From Bacillota bacterium (GTDB lineage: Bacteria; Bacillota; Negativicutes; CTSoil-072), in contig JAGFZV010000001.1 in the NCBI GenBank assembly GCA_017889545.1, positions 124,001 to 188,000 on the forward strand: a stretch of 64,000 nucleotides of DNA. Reading direction: 5' to 3'. A program made the translations under genes and the position numbers. This document shows, one piece after another, positions 31,010 to 41,071 of this stretch. Position 1 is the stretch's first letter, and the number at the start of each line of letters is the position of its first letter. Under the pieces are notes generated by a model. It saw only the letters and a program-made list of their open reading frames with translations, searched no databases and was not told the origin of the DNA.

Positions 31010-31456
31010 CTATTTCGTCCGCTGTAGTTGTTTTTCTTGAATATACTCGTTCAGCAGTTCGGCAGTATTGCCGGTCAGCTTCAGGCAGTTTCTTAAATGA
31101 TCTTTTGTCTCAAACGGGTGGGGGTTCAGCATCCGGCAGCAGGATCCGCCGAATTTTTCACTAAACCTGCGGTGAAACTCCTCCGACGCATGATAGATTC
31201 GATCGCGGTCCTGACTGCTATGAGATCGTCCCTCCAGCATCCCAAGAACCATGATGGAAGCTGCCAAAGCGCCGCAAACACAGCCTGCATGACCAATGCC
31301 TCCGCCAAAGCCAGATGCCAATTTCATGGCTTCATCGCTCAGATCAAAATGAAATTGATCGCGAAAAGCCCGCAGGACTGCCTCGGAACAATTGTAGCCC
31401 TCCTTAAAATACTGGCCCGCAATTTGTTTTACGCTGGATTGATCCGATGCGATCAT
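31010..31456 (-). CDS. C_GCAxxG_C_C family protein
   Basis: Cysteine-rich protein of 148 aa. Conserved cysteines occur in EGYNCSEAVLRAF, GHAGCVCGALAASIMVLG, GGSCCRML and RNCLKLTG, matching the C_GCAxxG_C_C family, thought to bind a redox cofactor or metal. Members often occur near redox enzymes; here it follows a nitroreductase by a short gap on the other side. Biochemical role unknown. Confidence 0.82.
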   Translation of the reverse strand: MIASDQSSVKQIAGQYFKEGYNCSEAVLRAFRDQFHFDLSDEAMKLASGFGGGIGHAGCVCGALAASIMVLGMLEGRSHSSQDRDRIYHASEEFHRRFSEKFGGSCCRMLNPHPFETKDHLRNCLKLTGNTAELLNEYIQEKQLQRTK

Positions 31457-31473
31457 AGTAACACCCCTTTATC

Positions 31474-32100
31474 TTACTTTGTGCCAAAAATCCGGTCTCC
31501 CGCATCGCCCAGGCCGGGGATGATGTATCCATGATCATTCAGATGATCATCTAAGGCAGCAACGTAAATTTCTACCTCCGGATGCTTTTCGTTAACCAAA
31601 CGAACGCCCTCCGGTGCAGCAACCAAGCACATGAGTTTAATATGTTTAACGCCGTAACGCTGTAAAAGATCGATGGATGCCACGGAAGAACCGCCGGTGG
31701 CCAGCATGGGATCGACAATGATAAAATCGCGTTCCGCTACGTCGGTCGGAAGCTTGCAATAATACTCAACCGGTTTTAACGTCTGCGGGTCGCGATACAG
31801 GCCGATATGCCCCACCTTCGCGGTCGGAATCAGCCGAAGCATACCGCTGAGCATTCCCAATCCAGCCCGCAAAACCGGAACGATACCCACTTTTTTCCCG
31901 GATAATGTTTTGCATGCACAGGGTCCCATCGGAGTCTCGACGGTAATATCCTCCAACGGCAGATCACGGGTGATCTCATAAGTCATCAGCATTGAAATTT
32001 CTTCCAGCAATTCGCGAAATTCTTTTGGACCGGTTTTGATGTCCCGGATCAATGACAATTTATGTTGGACCAATGGATGGTCAATCACTTTTACTTTCAT
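31474..32100 (-). CDS. upp: Uracil phosphoribosyltransferase
   Basis: Salvages uracil to UMP with PRPP, 208 aa. The PRPP loop is [17 protein letters not shown]; the uracil site region is [30 protein letters not shown]. The glyA-upp order matches Bacillus, where upp precedes the atp operon. Confidence 0.96.
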   Translation of the reverse strand: MKVKVIDHPLVQHKLSLIRDIKTGPKEFRELLEEISMLMTYEITRDLPLEDITVETPMGPCACKTLSGKKVGIVPVLRAGLGMLSGMLRLIPTAKVGHIGLYRDPQTLKPVEYYCKLPTDVAERDFIIVDPMLATGGSSVASIDLLQRYGVKHIKLMCLVAAPEGVRLVNEKHPEVEIYVAALDDHLNDHGYIIPGLGDAGDRIFGTK

Positions 32101-32173
32101 GCAGGCTCATCTCCCCTTCAAATTCAACTATTCTCCTGGTTTTTTTAGAAGTTTGTACTTTTACAACAGACTT

Positions 32174-33409
32174 CTAGCGGTACAGCCGATATTTCCGGCA
32201 CAATTGAGTGACCATGACGGCAGCCTGTTTTTGGACGTCCGCATCGTCTGGATAAGATAAGGATAAGGAGATGATCTCGCCGATCGTGCGCATGGCTTCT
32301 TCCGTCATCCCCCTTGTTGTCACAGCGGGAGTACCGATGCGAATGCCGCTGGTTACAAATGGGCTGGCCGGATCGAAGGGAATTGTGTTTTTGTTCACGG
32401 TAACGCCAACCGCATCGAGAATGCTTTCCGCTTGTTTGCCGGTCAAGTTTTTGGACCGCACATCAACCAGCATCAAGTGGTTATCCGTTCCGCCGGAAAC
32501 CAGGGTGAAACCCTTGTCGCTCAGGGCAGAAGCCAGCGCTTTGGCATTGGCGATAATCTGCGCCGAATATTCTTTGAAGCTGTCATCCATCGCTTCAAAG
32601 AATGCCACTGCCTTCGCGGCAATCACATGCATCAGCGGTCCTCCTTGCGTTCCTGGAAAAACTGCTTTGTCGATCGCTTTTGCATATTCAGACCGGCACA
32701 AAATCATCCCGCCCCGCGGGCCGCGCAGCGTTTTGTGGGTCGTAGTGGTGACAATATCAGCATGGGGTACCGGATTAGGATGCAATCCGGCAGCTACAAG
32801 GCCGGCAATATGGGCCATATCGACCATCAACATAGCGCCTGCTTCTCTGGCAATTTCGCCCAATTTGGCAAAATCGATGATCCGCGGATAGGCGCTTGCA
32901 CCGGCAACCAGCATCTTAGGCCGGTTTTCCAGTGCGAGTTTGCGAACTTCATCATAGTCAATGCGGTGTGAAACCGGATCAACTCCATAAGGGACCACTT
33001 TAAAATATTTTCCGGATATATTTACAGGACTGCCGTGCGTCAAGTGACCGCCATGCGACAGGTTCATGCCCATGATTGTGTCCCCTGGCTGTAAAAAAGC
33101 AAAGTATACTGCCGTGTTTGCTTGAGCGCCGGAGTGCGGCTGCACATTGGCATGTTCTGCTCCGAACAATTGCTTGGCCCGGTCCATCGCCAGCTGTTCC
33201 ACAATATCGACGTATTCACAACCGCCATAGTACCGGTGTCCGGGATACCCTTCCGCATATTTGTTGGTCAATACAGATCCGTGTGCTTCCAATACGGCCG
33301 ATGATACAAAATTTTCCGAAGCGATTAGTTCGATTTTGTTTTGTTGGCGCTCATATTCCTTTTGGATGGCTGACGCCACTTCCGGGTCTACACAGGTAAG
33401 TATACTCAT
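32174..33409 (-). CDS. glyA: Serine hydroxymethyltransferase
   Basis: PLP enzyme interconverting serine and glycine with tetrahydrofolate, 411 aa. The PLP lysine is in [28 protein letters not shown] and [12 protein letters not shown] are family motifs. It lies between ywlG and upp, as in Bacillus. Confidence 0.97.
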   Translation of the reverse strand: MSILTCVDPEVASAIQKEYERQQNKIELIASENFVSSAVLEAHGSVLTNKYAEGYPGHRYYGGCEYVDIVEQLAMDRAKQLFGAEHANVQPHSGAQANTAVYFAFLQPGDTIMGMNLSHGGHLTHGSPVNISGKYFKVVPYGVDPVSHRIDYDEVRKLALENRPKMLVAGASAYPRIIDFAKLGEIAREAGAMLMVDMAHIAGLVAAGLHPNPVPHADIVTTTTHKTLRGPRGGMILCRSEYAKAIDKAVFPGTQGGPLMHVIAAKAVAFFEAMDDSFKEYSAQIIANAKALASALSDKGFTLVSGGTDNHLMLVDVRSKNLTGKQAESILDAVGVTVNKNTIPFDPASPFVTSGIRIGTPAVTTRGMTEEAMRTIGEIISLSLSYPDDADVQKQAAVMVTQLCRKYRLYR

Positions 33410-33448
33410 TGTTTGCTTCCCTCCATATTCATGTATATAATTGGTCTC

Positions 33449-34009
33449 TTACGGTCGCTTGTAACAAGCCCGGGCGCCGCCAATTAATTTGGGACGGGTC
33501 CGTGCAGCAGTGACAAAAGCCCGTCCGATCCGGTTATGAACCAGGCGAACCGGGATCGCTACCGGCTGGATGTGCATACCGATCAGCGTGTTGCCGATAT
33601 CCAGCGCGAAATGAGCCTGGATCGCTTCGATCATCACCGGATCACAGAACCGCTGATACGCCTCCGTTGCCAAGGCGCCTCCCGCATGCAAAACAGGAAC
33701 AACCGACACTTCCGGCAATCCTAGGCGTTCCTGAACAACCCGCTCCACAACCAGGGCCCGGTTAAGATGTTCACAGCATTGGATTGCCAAAACAACTCCG
33801 CGGCACCGGCAAACTTCCAACAGTGCGCCGATCAAGCTGGCCGCAACTTCTTGTGAACCGGCCGACCCAATGCTGCGCCCCCGGACTTCACTGGTGCTGC
33901 AGCCGATCACCAGAATCATTCCCGGTTTTAGCGACGTTGATGCAAATAATTCTGTTACTGCGTCGAAGGTTTGACTGCGGAGCATTTCCAGGTCGAGTTC
34001 CTTTTCCAT
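33449..34009 (-). CDS. TIGR01440/UPF0340 family protein (YwlG-like)
   Basis: Conserved protein of 186 aa without a known activity. Conserved stretches include ILVIGCSTSEVRGRSIGSAG and VLAIQCCEHLNRALVVE. It is always near rpiB and glyA in Firmicutes, as here, but a role is not established. Confidence 0.88.
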   Translation of the reverse strand: MEKELDLEMLRSQTFDAVTELFASTSLKPGMILVIGCSTSEVRGRSIGSAGSQEVAASLIGALLEVCRCRGVVLAIQCCEHLNRALVVERVVQERLGLPEVSVVPVLHAGGALATEAYQRFCDPVMIEAIQAHFALDIGNTLIGMHIQPVAIPVRLVHNRIGRAFVTAARTRPKLIGGARACYKRP

Positions 34010-34015
34010 CGTTGG

Positions 34016-34459
34016 TCACTCCTGTTCTTCCAATGCGGTGATTTTATCTACCCGGCAGGAATGACGTCCCCCGGCAAATTCCGTCGTCAGCCATTTTTCC
34101 ACAATCATCCGGGCCGGTCCAACGCCGATCACGCGTTCTCCCAAGGTTAAGATGTTCGCATCATTGTGCTCACGCGACATTTGCGCTGAAAAAATATCAT
34201 GACACAGAGCCGCCCGGATCCCTTTGATTTTGTTGGCGGCAATGCAAACGCCAATTCCGGTTCCGCAAATAATAATGCCCCGGTCACATTCTCCAGACGT
34301 CACCGCCCGGGCTACGCTGGAAGATATGTCGGGGTAATCAACAGAATCCGTAGTAAAAACACCATAATCCTGAAAAGAAATGCCTTGTTCGTCAAGCAAT
34401 TGCATAATGTTGTTTTTTAAATGAAAACCGCCATGATCACTGCCGATCGCTACTTTCAT
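34016..34459 (-). CDS. rpiB: Ribose 5-phosphate isomerase B
   Basis: Interconverts ribose 5-phosphate and ribulose 5-phosphate, 147 aa from ATG 34459 (GGAG nine bases upstream; frame reaches 34477). MKVAIGSDHGGFHLK, GIIICGTGIGVCIAANKIKG with the catalytic Cys, and SREHNDANILTLGERVIG are typical. Part of the ywlE-rpiB-ywlG-glyA-upp block. Confidence 0.94.
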   Translation of the reverse strand: MKVAIGSDHGGFHLKNNIMQLLDEQGISFQDYGVFTTDSVDYPDISSSVARAVTSGECDRGIIICGTGIGVCIAANKIKGIRAALCHDIFSAQMSREHNDANILTLGERVIGVGPARMIVEKWLTTEFAGGRHSCRVDKITALEEQE

Positions 34460-34495
34460 TGTCAACACTCCAGTCATTTGTTGATTTTTCTCTAC

Positions 34496-34966
34496 TTACT
34501 GCTTTTTTCCTGCTAACAGGATGATTTTATGCCAAATTTTTTCAAGTGCCTGTTCGATTTCGGCCGCACGTTCTTCATATATTGACGCATCGCGTCCGTA
34601 AGGGTCGTGAATTTCACCTGGTTCCCCCGCATATTCGCAAAGCGAATACACCTTATGTCGTACTTCGGGAGCAAAGGACAGCAAAATTTGTTTATGACTT
34701 TCGCCCATGGTTAAAATCAGATCCGCTTCGGCGATCAGCGTCCTGGATATGCGCCTGGCGCTATGATTTTCCAGTGAAAGACCGCGGCGGGACATCGCGA
34801 TGCAGGCGCCGCTTGACGCAGCTTCCCCGTCGAATGCAGCCAGGCCGGCTGAACTTGCAGCAATTCGGTCCGTTTCCTGCGAACAGCGTATCTGTTCTCG
34901 CAATAAGGTTTCAGCCATTGGACTCCGGCAGGTATTGCCTGTGCAAATAAACAAAATTTGCAGCAT
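34496..34966 (-). CDS. Low-molecular-weight phosphatase (YwlE-like arginine phosphatase)
   Basis: 156 aa from ATG 34966 (frame extends to 34999). The phosphatase loop is CTGNTCRSPMAE (CX5R) near residue 8, and the general acid loop is IHDPYGRD. The Thr in the loop (C-T-G-N-T-C) is the residue linked to arginine phosphatase activity in YwlE, and the neighbours tsaC and rpiB match the ywlE locus. It may reverse McsB arginine phosphorylation; a tyrosine phosphatase is an alternative. Confidence 0.85.
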   Translation of the reverse strand: MLQILFICTGNTCRSPMAETLLREQIRCSQETDRIAASSAGLAAFDGEAASSGACIAMSRRGLSLENHSARRISRTLIAEADLILTMGESHKQILLSFAPEVRHKVYSLCEYAGEPGEIHDPYGRDASIYEERAAEIEQALEKIWHKIILLAGKKQ

Positions 34967-35013
34967 ACTTCTCTTCGCCTCTCCTCTCGTCCGTGCCATC
35001 CTGCAAAGATGGT

Positions 35014-36063
35014 TTATACTCTGATAATTTGATGTCCGGCAGCTTTTCGCATCCGGTTCATAATTGCGCGCCCAAGGCCTTTTTCTTCTATTCCTTCGGC
35101 AAAAATAAGATCCACCGGGTTATTGTCGAAAAACCGCAGGGCAGTATACAGTTGGTTGCCAATCGTTTTGACGTCGGTTTGGGAACCATACACTGCAGAA
35201 ACAACCTCCGCCGGCAAGGAAAAAGCCGTCTCAGCCGATACAACTGCTCCGACCCGTTTCCCGGCAGCTAACGCAGCCTCCGCCAGGACGCGAATTTTTT
35301 TTTGGCGTTGCTCACGGTTGCCTTCAATCAGCGTCATGGGAGCCGAAGGGGCATAATGTGCATATTTCATGCCTGGCGCTCGCGGCGCCTCATTTTCAGG
35401 TGTGTTTTGAGTCCGGTCCCACCGGACTTCGCCCAGCGCAGCCTGCAGCATTTCCAGCGTAATGCCGCCCGGACGCAGGATGGTCGGCACCGGTGCCGTA
35501 CAGTCAATTACTGTCGATTCTACGCCAATATCACACGGACCGGCATCTACGATCGCATCGATGCGGCCGTCCATGTCCGCCCGAACATCTGCGGCATTCG
35601 TCGGGCTCGGGCGTCCGGAAGTGTTCGCACTGGGTGCGGCAATCGGTATGCCGGCCAGTTGAATGAGTTCGCGGGCGATCCGTGATGCCGGCAGCCGGAT
35701 GGCAACCGTATCAAGCCCTGCAGTCGTACAGTCGGGTACCGCTTTCGTCCGTTTTAGAATAATCGTAAGCGGACCCGGCCAATATGTATCCATCAAAAGC
35801 CTGGCGCAGGCCGGAACCTCACGGGCCAGTTTTTCAACATCCTGGATCTGAGCAATATGTAAAATCAACGGATTATCGGCCGGCCGCCCTTTGGCCCGGT
35901 AGATTGCGGCGACAGCCCGCGCATCAAGACCGTTTGCTCCAAGACCATATACTGTTTCGGTCGGAAAAGCTACCACCCCGCCACGGCGCAAAATATCCGC
36001 CGCACGGGAAAGGATGCAAGGATCCGGGTGATCCCTGTCAATTACAAAATACTCCGTATTCAT
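35014..36063 (-). CDS. tsaC: L-threonylcarbamoyladenylate synthase (Sua5/YwlC)
   Basis: Makes threonylcarbamoyl-AMP for the t6A modification of tRNA. It is 349 aa: a YrdC domain at residues about 10-200 (VVAFPTETVYGLGANG, APSANTSGRPSPTN) and a Sua5 C-terminal domain at residues about 235-345, after the linker ENEAPRAPGMKYAHYAP. It follows prmC by 14 bases. In Bacillus spoIIR lies between prmC and this gene, but there is no room for it here. Confidence 0.93.
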   Translation of the reverse strand: MNTEYFVIDRDHPDPCILSRAADILRRGGVVAFPTETVYGLGANGLDARAVAAIYRAKGRPADNPLILHIAQIQDVEKLAREVPACARLLMDTYWPGPLTIILKRTKAVPDCTTAGLDTVAIRLPASRIARELIQLAGIPIAAPSANTSGRPSPTNAADVRADMDGRIDAIVDAGPCDIGVESTVIDCTAPVPTILRPGGITLEMLQAALGEVRWDRTQNTPENEAPRAPGMKYAHYAPSAPMTLIEGNREQRQKKIRVLAEAALAAGKRVGAVVSAETAFSLPAEVVSAVYGSQTDVKTIGNQLYTALRFFDNNPVDLIFAEGIEEKGLGRAIMNRMRKAAGHQIIRV

Positions 36064-36077
36064 AACAAGAGCCTCCG

Positions 36078-36944
36078 CTAGTTAAAAGTAACAATAACAA
36101 CCCGCTCAATGCCTGCATAGTCCTTCCGGATTTCTGAAACCGCCAGTCCGTCAAGGTTTGCTGCCAGCGCCGCTACCGCCTGCGCTTGCCCTTCTCCGAC
36201 TTCCACGGCCATGAAACCGCCGGCTTCAAGATGCTTCGGGCAGCCGGCCAACAGACGACGGTAACAGTTCAGGCCATCTTGACCGCCATCCAGCGCCATA
36301 ACCGGTTCATAGCGAACTTCCGGCTCCAAGCCGGCTATTTCCAGTGTGGGAATATAGGGCGGATTGGATACAATTGCGTCAAAGCGCCGATCACCCAGGG
36401 CGGAAAATAAATCACTCTTCAGCAGGGTTAACCGGTCATCCACTTTCTGCCGGCGGGCGTTCGCCGCAGCAACTTCCAGGGCCATCTCCGAAATATCAAC
36501 CGCGGTCCCTGTCGCTGCAGGCAGTTTGGCCAACAGACTGACAATCAATGCCCCGCTGCCGGTCCCGACATCCAGCAAGGCCGGCGCTGCCGGCGCAGTC
36601 GGAGCCGTCAGACGCTCCAACGCCGCTTCGGCCAAAATTTCCGTATCCGGACGGGGGATCAATACAGCCGGATTCACGACAAAGTCGAGCCCCATGAATT
36701 CTTTATGACCGGTGATATAAGCTACGGGCTGCCGCTCGGCCCTGCGTTTGACCGCTTGCCGGTACTTTGCCAGTTCTTCCGCTTCCAGCGGCTGATCATA
36801 ATGCACGTACAAGTACGTCCGGTCCTTGCCTAAAATACGGGAAAGCAGTACCTCCGCGTCCAGGCGCGGCGTATCAATGCCTCTGGCGCTAAAATACTGC
36901 TTCGTCCAAGCAATCAGTTTCTCTATCGTCCATTGCTCTGCCAT
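36078..36944 (-). CDS. prmC: Peptide chain release factor glutamine methyltransferase
   Basis: Methylates the GGQ glutamine of release factors, about 288 aa. The SAM motif is LLDVGTGSGALIVSLLAKL and the catalytic motif is IVSNPPYIPTLE (NPPY). The start is set at ATG 36944 (AAGG nine bases upstream), overlapping the end of prfA; the frame goes back to a TTG at 36953. It acts on the product of the preceding prfA gene. Confidence 0.94.
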   Translation of the reverse strand: MAEQWTIEKLIAWTKQYFSARGIDTPRLDAEVLLSRILGKDRTYLYVHYDQPLEAEELAKYRQAVKRRAERQPVAYITGHKEFMGLDFVVNPAVLIPRPDTEILAEAALERLTAPTAPAAPALLDVGTGSGALIVSLLAKLPAATGTAVDISEMALEVAAANARRQKVDDRLTLLKSDLFSALGDRRFDAIVSNPPYIPTLEIAGLEPEVRYEPVMALDGGQDGLNCYRRLLAGCPKHLEAGGFMAVEVGEGQAQAVAALAANLDGLAVSEIRKDYAGIERVVIVTFN

Positions 36945-36945
36945 C

Positions 36946-38013
36946 TTATTCAACCTTCTGGAGCTGTTCAGCGTTGGCGGCGGTCGTCAATGCGCTGATC
37001 AGTTCTTCCAAATCACCGTTTAAAACAAAGTCAAGCTTATGCAATGTGAGTCCAATCCGATGATCGGTGACTCGGCCTTGCGGGAAATTGTAGGTCCGGA
37101 TCCGCTCGCTGCGATCGCCGGTTCCCACCTGGTTTTTGCGGTTTTCAGCCACGCCCGCCTGCTGCTCGGCCTGCGCCAATTCCAATACCTTGGAACGAAG
37201 GACCTTCATCGCCCGGTCTTTATTTTTCAGCTGCGACTTTTCATCCTGGCACTGCACAACAATTCCGGTTGGCAAATGAGTAATCCGAACCGCTGATTCT
37301 GTCTTATTGACGTGCTGCCCGCCGGCGCCGCTGGCGCAATATGTGTCCAGACGCAAATCGCCCGGATTGATCGTAATGTCGACTTCTTCGGCTTCCGGCA
37401 ATACGGCTACGGTTACGGTGGAAGTATGAATCCGGCCGCTGGATTCAGTGGTTGGTACTCGCTGTACCCGATGTACGCCGCTTTCAAACTTCATCCGGCT
37501 GTAGACGCCGTCGCCCATAATCTCAAAAACAACTTCTTTAAAACCGCCCAAATCGGGAGCATTCGACGATAATATCTCCGTTTTCCAACCTTGCGTTTCG
37601 GCATAACGGGTATACATGCGGAACAGATCTCCGGCAAACAATGCCGCTTCATCACCGCCGGCGCCACCGCGTATTTCGACAATCACATTTTTATCGTCAT
37701 TCGGATCCCGGGGGCGCAAGTGCACTTCCAGTTCCGCTTCCAGCTTCGCACATTTTTCTTTCAGAGCGTTTATTTCTGCGACGATGAGTGACTTAAACTC
37801 CGGATCCGTTTCCCCGGACAGCATCTGGTGGGCCTCCTGCAATTCCTGACTGGCTGCCTTGTATTCACGAAAAACGGTCACCATGCCAACCAGTTTAGCG
37901 TGTGCTTTGGTATGCTTTTGCCAGGCTTCGCGATCTTGGATTACGTCCGGATCACTGATTAAATGTTCTAGTTCCACGCACCGGTCCTCCAGCGCTTGGA
38001 GTTTTTCAAGCAT
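36946..38013 (-). CDS. prfA: Peptide chain release factor 1
   Basis: Recognises UAA and UAG stop codons, 355 aa. [20 protein letters not shown] contains the GGQ motif, and [20 protein letters not shown] precedes it. Its start overlaps the stop of the DUF1385 gene by one base. Confidence 0.97.
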   Translation of the reverse strand: MLEKLQALEDRCVELEHLISDPDVIQDREAWQKHTKAHAKLVGMVTVFREYKAASQELQEAHQMLSGETDPEFKSLIVAEINALKEKCAKLEAELEVHLRPRDPNDDKNVIVEIRGGAGGDEAALFAGDLFRMYTRYAETQGWKTEILSSNAPDLGGFKEVVFEIMGDGVYSRMKFESGVHRVQRVPTTESSGRIHTSTVTVAVLPEAEEVDITINPGDLRLDTYCASGAGGQHVNKTESAVRITHLPTGIVVQCQDEKSQLKNKDRAMKVLRSKVLELAQAEQQAGVAENRKNQVGTGDRSERIRTYNFPQGRVTDHRIGLTLHKLDFVLNGDLEELISALTTAANAEQLQKVE

Positions 38014-38900
38014 TACTGTTCCACCTCATTCAATTCTGGTTCTTCAAGCGGTCGGACTTCTTCAAAAGCCCTGATAGCAACTTCTACCTGATCATCGCTG
38101 GGCTGGCGGGTAGTCAGCTTCTGCAGCCATAATCCGGGGGCAATCGCAGCCGCCACCCATTTTTTTTCGCTGCGCCCTGCGTAGCGGATAATTTCATAGG
38201 CAATACCGGCAATCAACGGTAAAAGCACGATGCGCGAGACAATCCGCAGCCACAAATCCGGCCAGCCAAGAAAAGCGAACATGAAAATACTGACGACCAT
38301 AACAATCAGTAAAAAGTTCGTTCCGCAGCGCGGATGGATTGTACTGAACGTCTGCACTCTTGCAACTTCCAGGGGAACGCCGGCTTCATACGCATTAATC
38401 GTCTTATGCTCGGCCCCATGGTATTGAAAAACGCGTTGGATATCCTTCATCCGGGAGATGGCCACAACATAGCCGATAAAAATGGCTAAGCGAAGCACCC
38501 CTTCGAAGATATTCAGCAGCCACGGTTCTGTGGCTGTGCTGTGAAGAAACTTCGCAGCATACGTTGGGATAATTACAAACAATATAATCGCCAAGCCAAA
38601 AGAAAGCAGCATGGTCATAATAATTTCACGAGTCGTCAACGCCTCACCCTCTTCGCCCGCCGCTTGTGCGGAGAACGATAAGGCCTTGAGTCCATAGACC
38701 AGTGATTCAAGCAAAGCGATAAAGCCGCGCACCAGCGGCTTCTTGAGAAATGGATATTTTTGCGTAATCGATTTGATGACTTCCTTTTGTACGACAATAC
38801 TTCCGGAAGGCTCACGCACCGCCGTCGCGATCAGCTCAGGGCCGCGCATCATCACACCTTCGATCACTGCCTGGCCGCCAATATTCACTTTTGGTTTCAC
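38013..38900 (-). CDS. DUF1385 membrane protein (YqhQ-like)
   Basis: 295 aa with about four membrane segments. [17 protein letters not shown] at the N-terminus, [15 protein letters not shown] and [13 protein letters not shown] are the DUF1385 signatures; the His and Cys are conserved. A metal-dependent function has been suggested from these residues, but the role is unknown. It lies between rpmE and prfA, the usual neighbourhood in Clostridia and Negativicutes. Confidence 0.88.
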   Translation of the reverse strand: MKPKVNIGGQAVIEGVMMRGPELIATAVREPSGSIVVQKEVIKSITQKYPFLKKPLVRGFIALLESLVYGLKALSFSAQAAGEEGEALTTREIIMTMLLSFGLAIILFVIIPTYAAKFLHSTATEPWLLNIFEGVLRLAIFIGYVVAISRMKDIQRVFQYHGAEHKTINAYEAGVPLEVARVQTFSTIHPRCGTNFLLIVMVVSIFMFAFLGWPDLWLRIVSRIVLLPLIAGIAYEIIRYAGRSEKKWVAAAIAPGLWLQKLTTRQPSDDQVEVAIRAFEEVRPLEEPELNEVEQ

Positions 38901-38928
38901 GGCGTTCTCCCTTCAATAGATATAAATA

Positions 38929-38952
38929 CAGCAGAGCATCGCTGCTCTGCTG
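38929..38952 (-). terminator. Hairpin after rpmE
   Basis: CAGCAGAGC pairs with GCTCTGCTG around six bases, 6 bases past the rpmE stop. The minus strand continues TATTTATAT, a weak U-tract, so it may be a partial terminator. Confidence 0.6.
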
Positions 38953-38958
38953 CCCGTC

Positions 38959-39162
38959 TTATTCGCCCTGACCGTAACGTTTATTGAATTTCTCAATACG
39001 CCCGCCTGCAGTTATATTTCGCTGCTGTCCGGTAAAGAACGGATGGCACTTGGAGCATACATCGACACGAAGTTCTTTTTTAATGGAACCGGAAACAAAC
39101 GTATTGCCGCAACCGCAGACAACTTTCGTCTCTACGAAATTCGGGTGAATTTTTTCTTTCAT
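38959..39162 (-). CDS. rpmE: 50S ribosomal protein L31
   Basis: Ribosomal protein of 67 aa from ATG 39162 (AGGTG nine bases upstream; the frame reaches 39174). The zinc ribbon is complete, with VVCGCGNTF and DVCSKCHPF (CxC...CxxC), so this is the zinc-containing type and may also serve as a zinc reserve. Confidence 0.96.
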   Translation of the reverse strand: MKEKIHPNFVETKVVCGCGNTFVSGSIKKELRVDVCSKCHPFFTGQQRNITAGGRIEKFNKRYGQGE

Positions 39163-39258
39163 TCTAGATAGCACCTCACTTTACGCTGACTATTACACTT
39201 ATGCTACGCTATTATAGCACACTAGTCTTTATTGTGCAACAGTGTGAAACAGTTTTCG

Positions 39259-40491
39259 TTAGCGAAGATTGTGGCTGAAGCTGCCAATGACTACGCGGGG
39301 AAAGCGAGTCGCAAGACGTTCAAGAAAAGCGCGGACGCCAAAGGGTGTTTCAGTTTCCGGAGGCATGATCGCCAAAAATTCATCCGGATCAAGGTTTAAA
39401 TTCCGCATCTGAATCATATCAATATCCGTTTCCGCAATAAATTCCTCCCAAGCCGAGATTTCCTCCGGGCGATCGTTTAAGCCGGGAAAACACAGCATGT
39501 TCAGTGAAACATAGACCCCCTGTTTTTTGGCGAAAAGGATCGACGCCTTCACATCTTCCAATGTGTAATTGCTGCGGTAATACGCTTGATACGTCTCGGA
39601 CCGGGCGCTGATCATACTGACACGCATGCTGTCAAGACCGGCGGCTGCGATTTGACGGATGCCATCGGTAAAGCCGGCATTGGTGTTCATATTAATGGTG
39701 CCATGGTTCGTTGTTTGGCGGATCTGCAAAATCGCAGCCGCAATTGTTTCTGCCGCCAAGGACGGTTCGCCTTCACAGCCCTGTCCGAAACTGATGATGG
39801 CTTCCGGAGCGGTTGCCAAGTGGTACAGGCCAACGGCGACAACTTCATCCACATCCGGCCGGAACGCGATCCTGTTTTGCGGCGAAGGACAGCATTCAGA
39901 CGGCTGCAGGGAAATACAGCCAAAACAATCGGCATTGCAGGAAGGGGATACCGGAATACCTGCTTCCCAGCGATGATAAAACAGATTTTGCGCAGTGCAG
40001 CAATGCCACTTCAGCGAACAGTTCGCCAGTTGCTCAACAATCCTGTTTTGCGGCAGTTTGCGGCGGACCGCCGCGACTTTTTTGGCCAAATCACGCGTAT
40101 TGTAACGGTATGGATGCCACTTCGCGTTATCTTCGCTTTGCACTGCGGCGACACACATCTGATCCCGGTACAAAGCAACTGCCGTATAACCGTATAGCGG
40201 CAGCACCGGCGCTCCGGCCAAGCGCCGGAAAGCGGGCAAATGGGTGCGGGTATAGCCTACCGGCAGCATCGCGGCGACCGCAAATGCCTCTCCCGGCAGC
40301 ACCGTGACCTTTCCCTTTTTCACCGTAACCGCACTGCGTCCCGGAAGATACATCAGTTCCGTGCCCTCTGGCAGCGGGATCAACTCTTCCGGCTTGAGCG
40401 GCGCAATGTGGTCGCCAACCCGCCCCGCAGGCGCATACCCGGGCGCATCATATATTTCCCCTTTTTTATCCGCGTATAACGCAGTCAACAT
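39259..40491 (-). CDS. Radical SAM protein of unknown function
   Basis: 410 aa from ATG 40491 (GGAGG eight bases upstream; frame to 40530). The radical SAM cluster motif CNADCFGC (CX3CX2C) is near residue 186, unusually far from the N-terminus, and is preceded by about 185 residues of a beta-rich domain with extra cysteines (LANCSLKWHCCTAQN). After the cluster come CISLQPSECCPSP and the SAM-binding segment ISFGQGCEGEPSL. The product is unknown. It lies between rpmE and pth. Confidence 0.82.
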   Translation of the reverse strand: MLTALYADKKGEIYDAPGYAPAGRVGDHIAPLKPEELIPLPEGTELMYLPGRSAVTVKKGKVTVLPGEAFAVAAMLPVGYTRTHLPAFRRLAGAPVLPLYGYTAVALYRDQMCVAAVQSEDNAKWHPYRYNTRDLAKKVAAVRRKLPQNRIVEQLANCSLKWHCCTAQNLFYHRWEAGIPVSPSCNADCFGCISLQPSECCPSPQNRIAFRPDVDEVVAVGLYHLATAPEAIISFGQGCEGEPSLAAETIAAAILQIRQTTNHGTINMNTNAGFTDGIRQIAAAGLDSMRVSMISARSETYQAYYRSNYTLEDVKASILFAKKQGVYVSLNMLCFPGLNDRPEEISAWEEFIAETDIDMIQMRNLNLDPDEFLAIMPPETETPFGVRAFLERLATRFPRVVIGSFSHNLR

Positions 40492-40513
40492 TCTATAGCC
40501 TCCACCTGTAAAA

Positions 40514-41071
40514 TCAACGATTGTAGCCATTCATCGCCGCAGTAAGACCTTGGTCCAAAATGCATTCGATGGCTTGTGCCGCCTTGACGATCGTTTCCGC
40601 CATCACAGGAACTTCCTGCGGCGTGAAACGGCCAAGAACATAGTCAGCCGTTTCCCAGCCTTTGGGCGGGCGCCCAATCCCGATCCGAACCCGCGAAAAC
40701 GAATTATCGCCCAGATGCACCAGCAGAGATTCCAACCCGCGATGCCCTCCGGTTCCGCCATTCGGCCGCAAGCGCAGCCTGCCCACCGCCAAATCCAAAT
40801 CATCACAGATCACAATGATATCCTGCACCGGTACTTTATAAAAACGCGCCAAATCCCTCACCGGCACGCCGCTGAGGTTCATGAAAGATAACGGTTTTAC
40901 CAATAAAATCTGCTCCGGCCGGCGATTTTCCGCCACCATCGCGTCCGAGCGATTGCGCCAAGCGGTTATGCCCCAACGTTTCGCCAATTCCTCAACCGCC
41001 AAAAAACCCACATTATGGCGGGTTGCACTATATTGAGATCCGGGATTACCCAGACCGACGATCAACTTCAT
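40514..41071 (-). CDS. pth: Peptidyl-tRNA hydrolase
   Basis: Releases tRNA from stalled peptidyl-tRNA, 185 aa. MKLIVGLGNPGSQYSATRHN holds the catalytic His, and KPLSFMNLSGVPV and VICDDLDLAVGRLRLRPNGG are family motifs. It overlaps the polysaccharide deacetylase gene by 4 bases. In many Firmicutes it lies near prs; here an accessory region of about 14 kb separates them. Confidence 0.96.
   Translation of the reverse strand: MKLIVGLGNPGSQYSATRHNVGFLAVEELAKRWGITAWRNRSDAMVAENRRPEQILLVKPLSFMNLSGVPVRDLARFYKVPVQDIIVICDDLDLAVGRLRLRPNGGTGGHRGLESLLVHLGDNSFSRVRIGIGRPPKGWETADYVLGRFTPQEVPVMAETIVKAAQAIECILDQGLTAAMNGYNR

Noticed and set aside
32101-32173. Terminator between glyA and upp
   Set aside because: An imperfect AGAAGT/ACTTCT hairpin exists, but on the minus strand it is followed by A residues and not by T, and it lies inside an operon.
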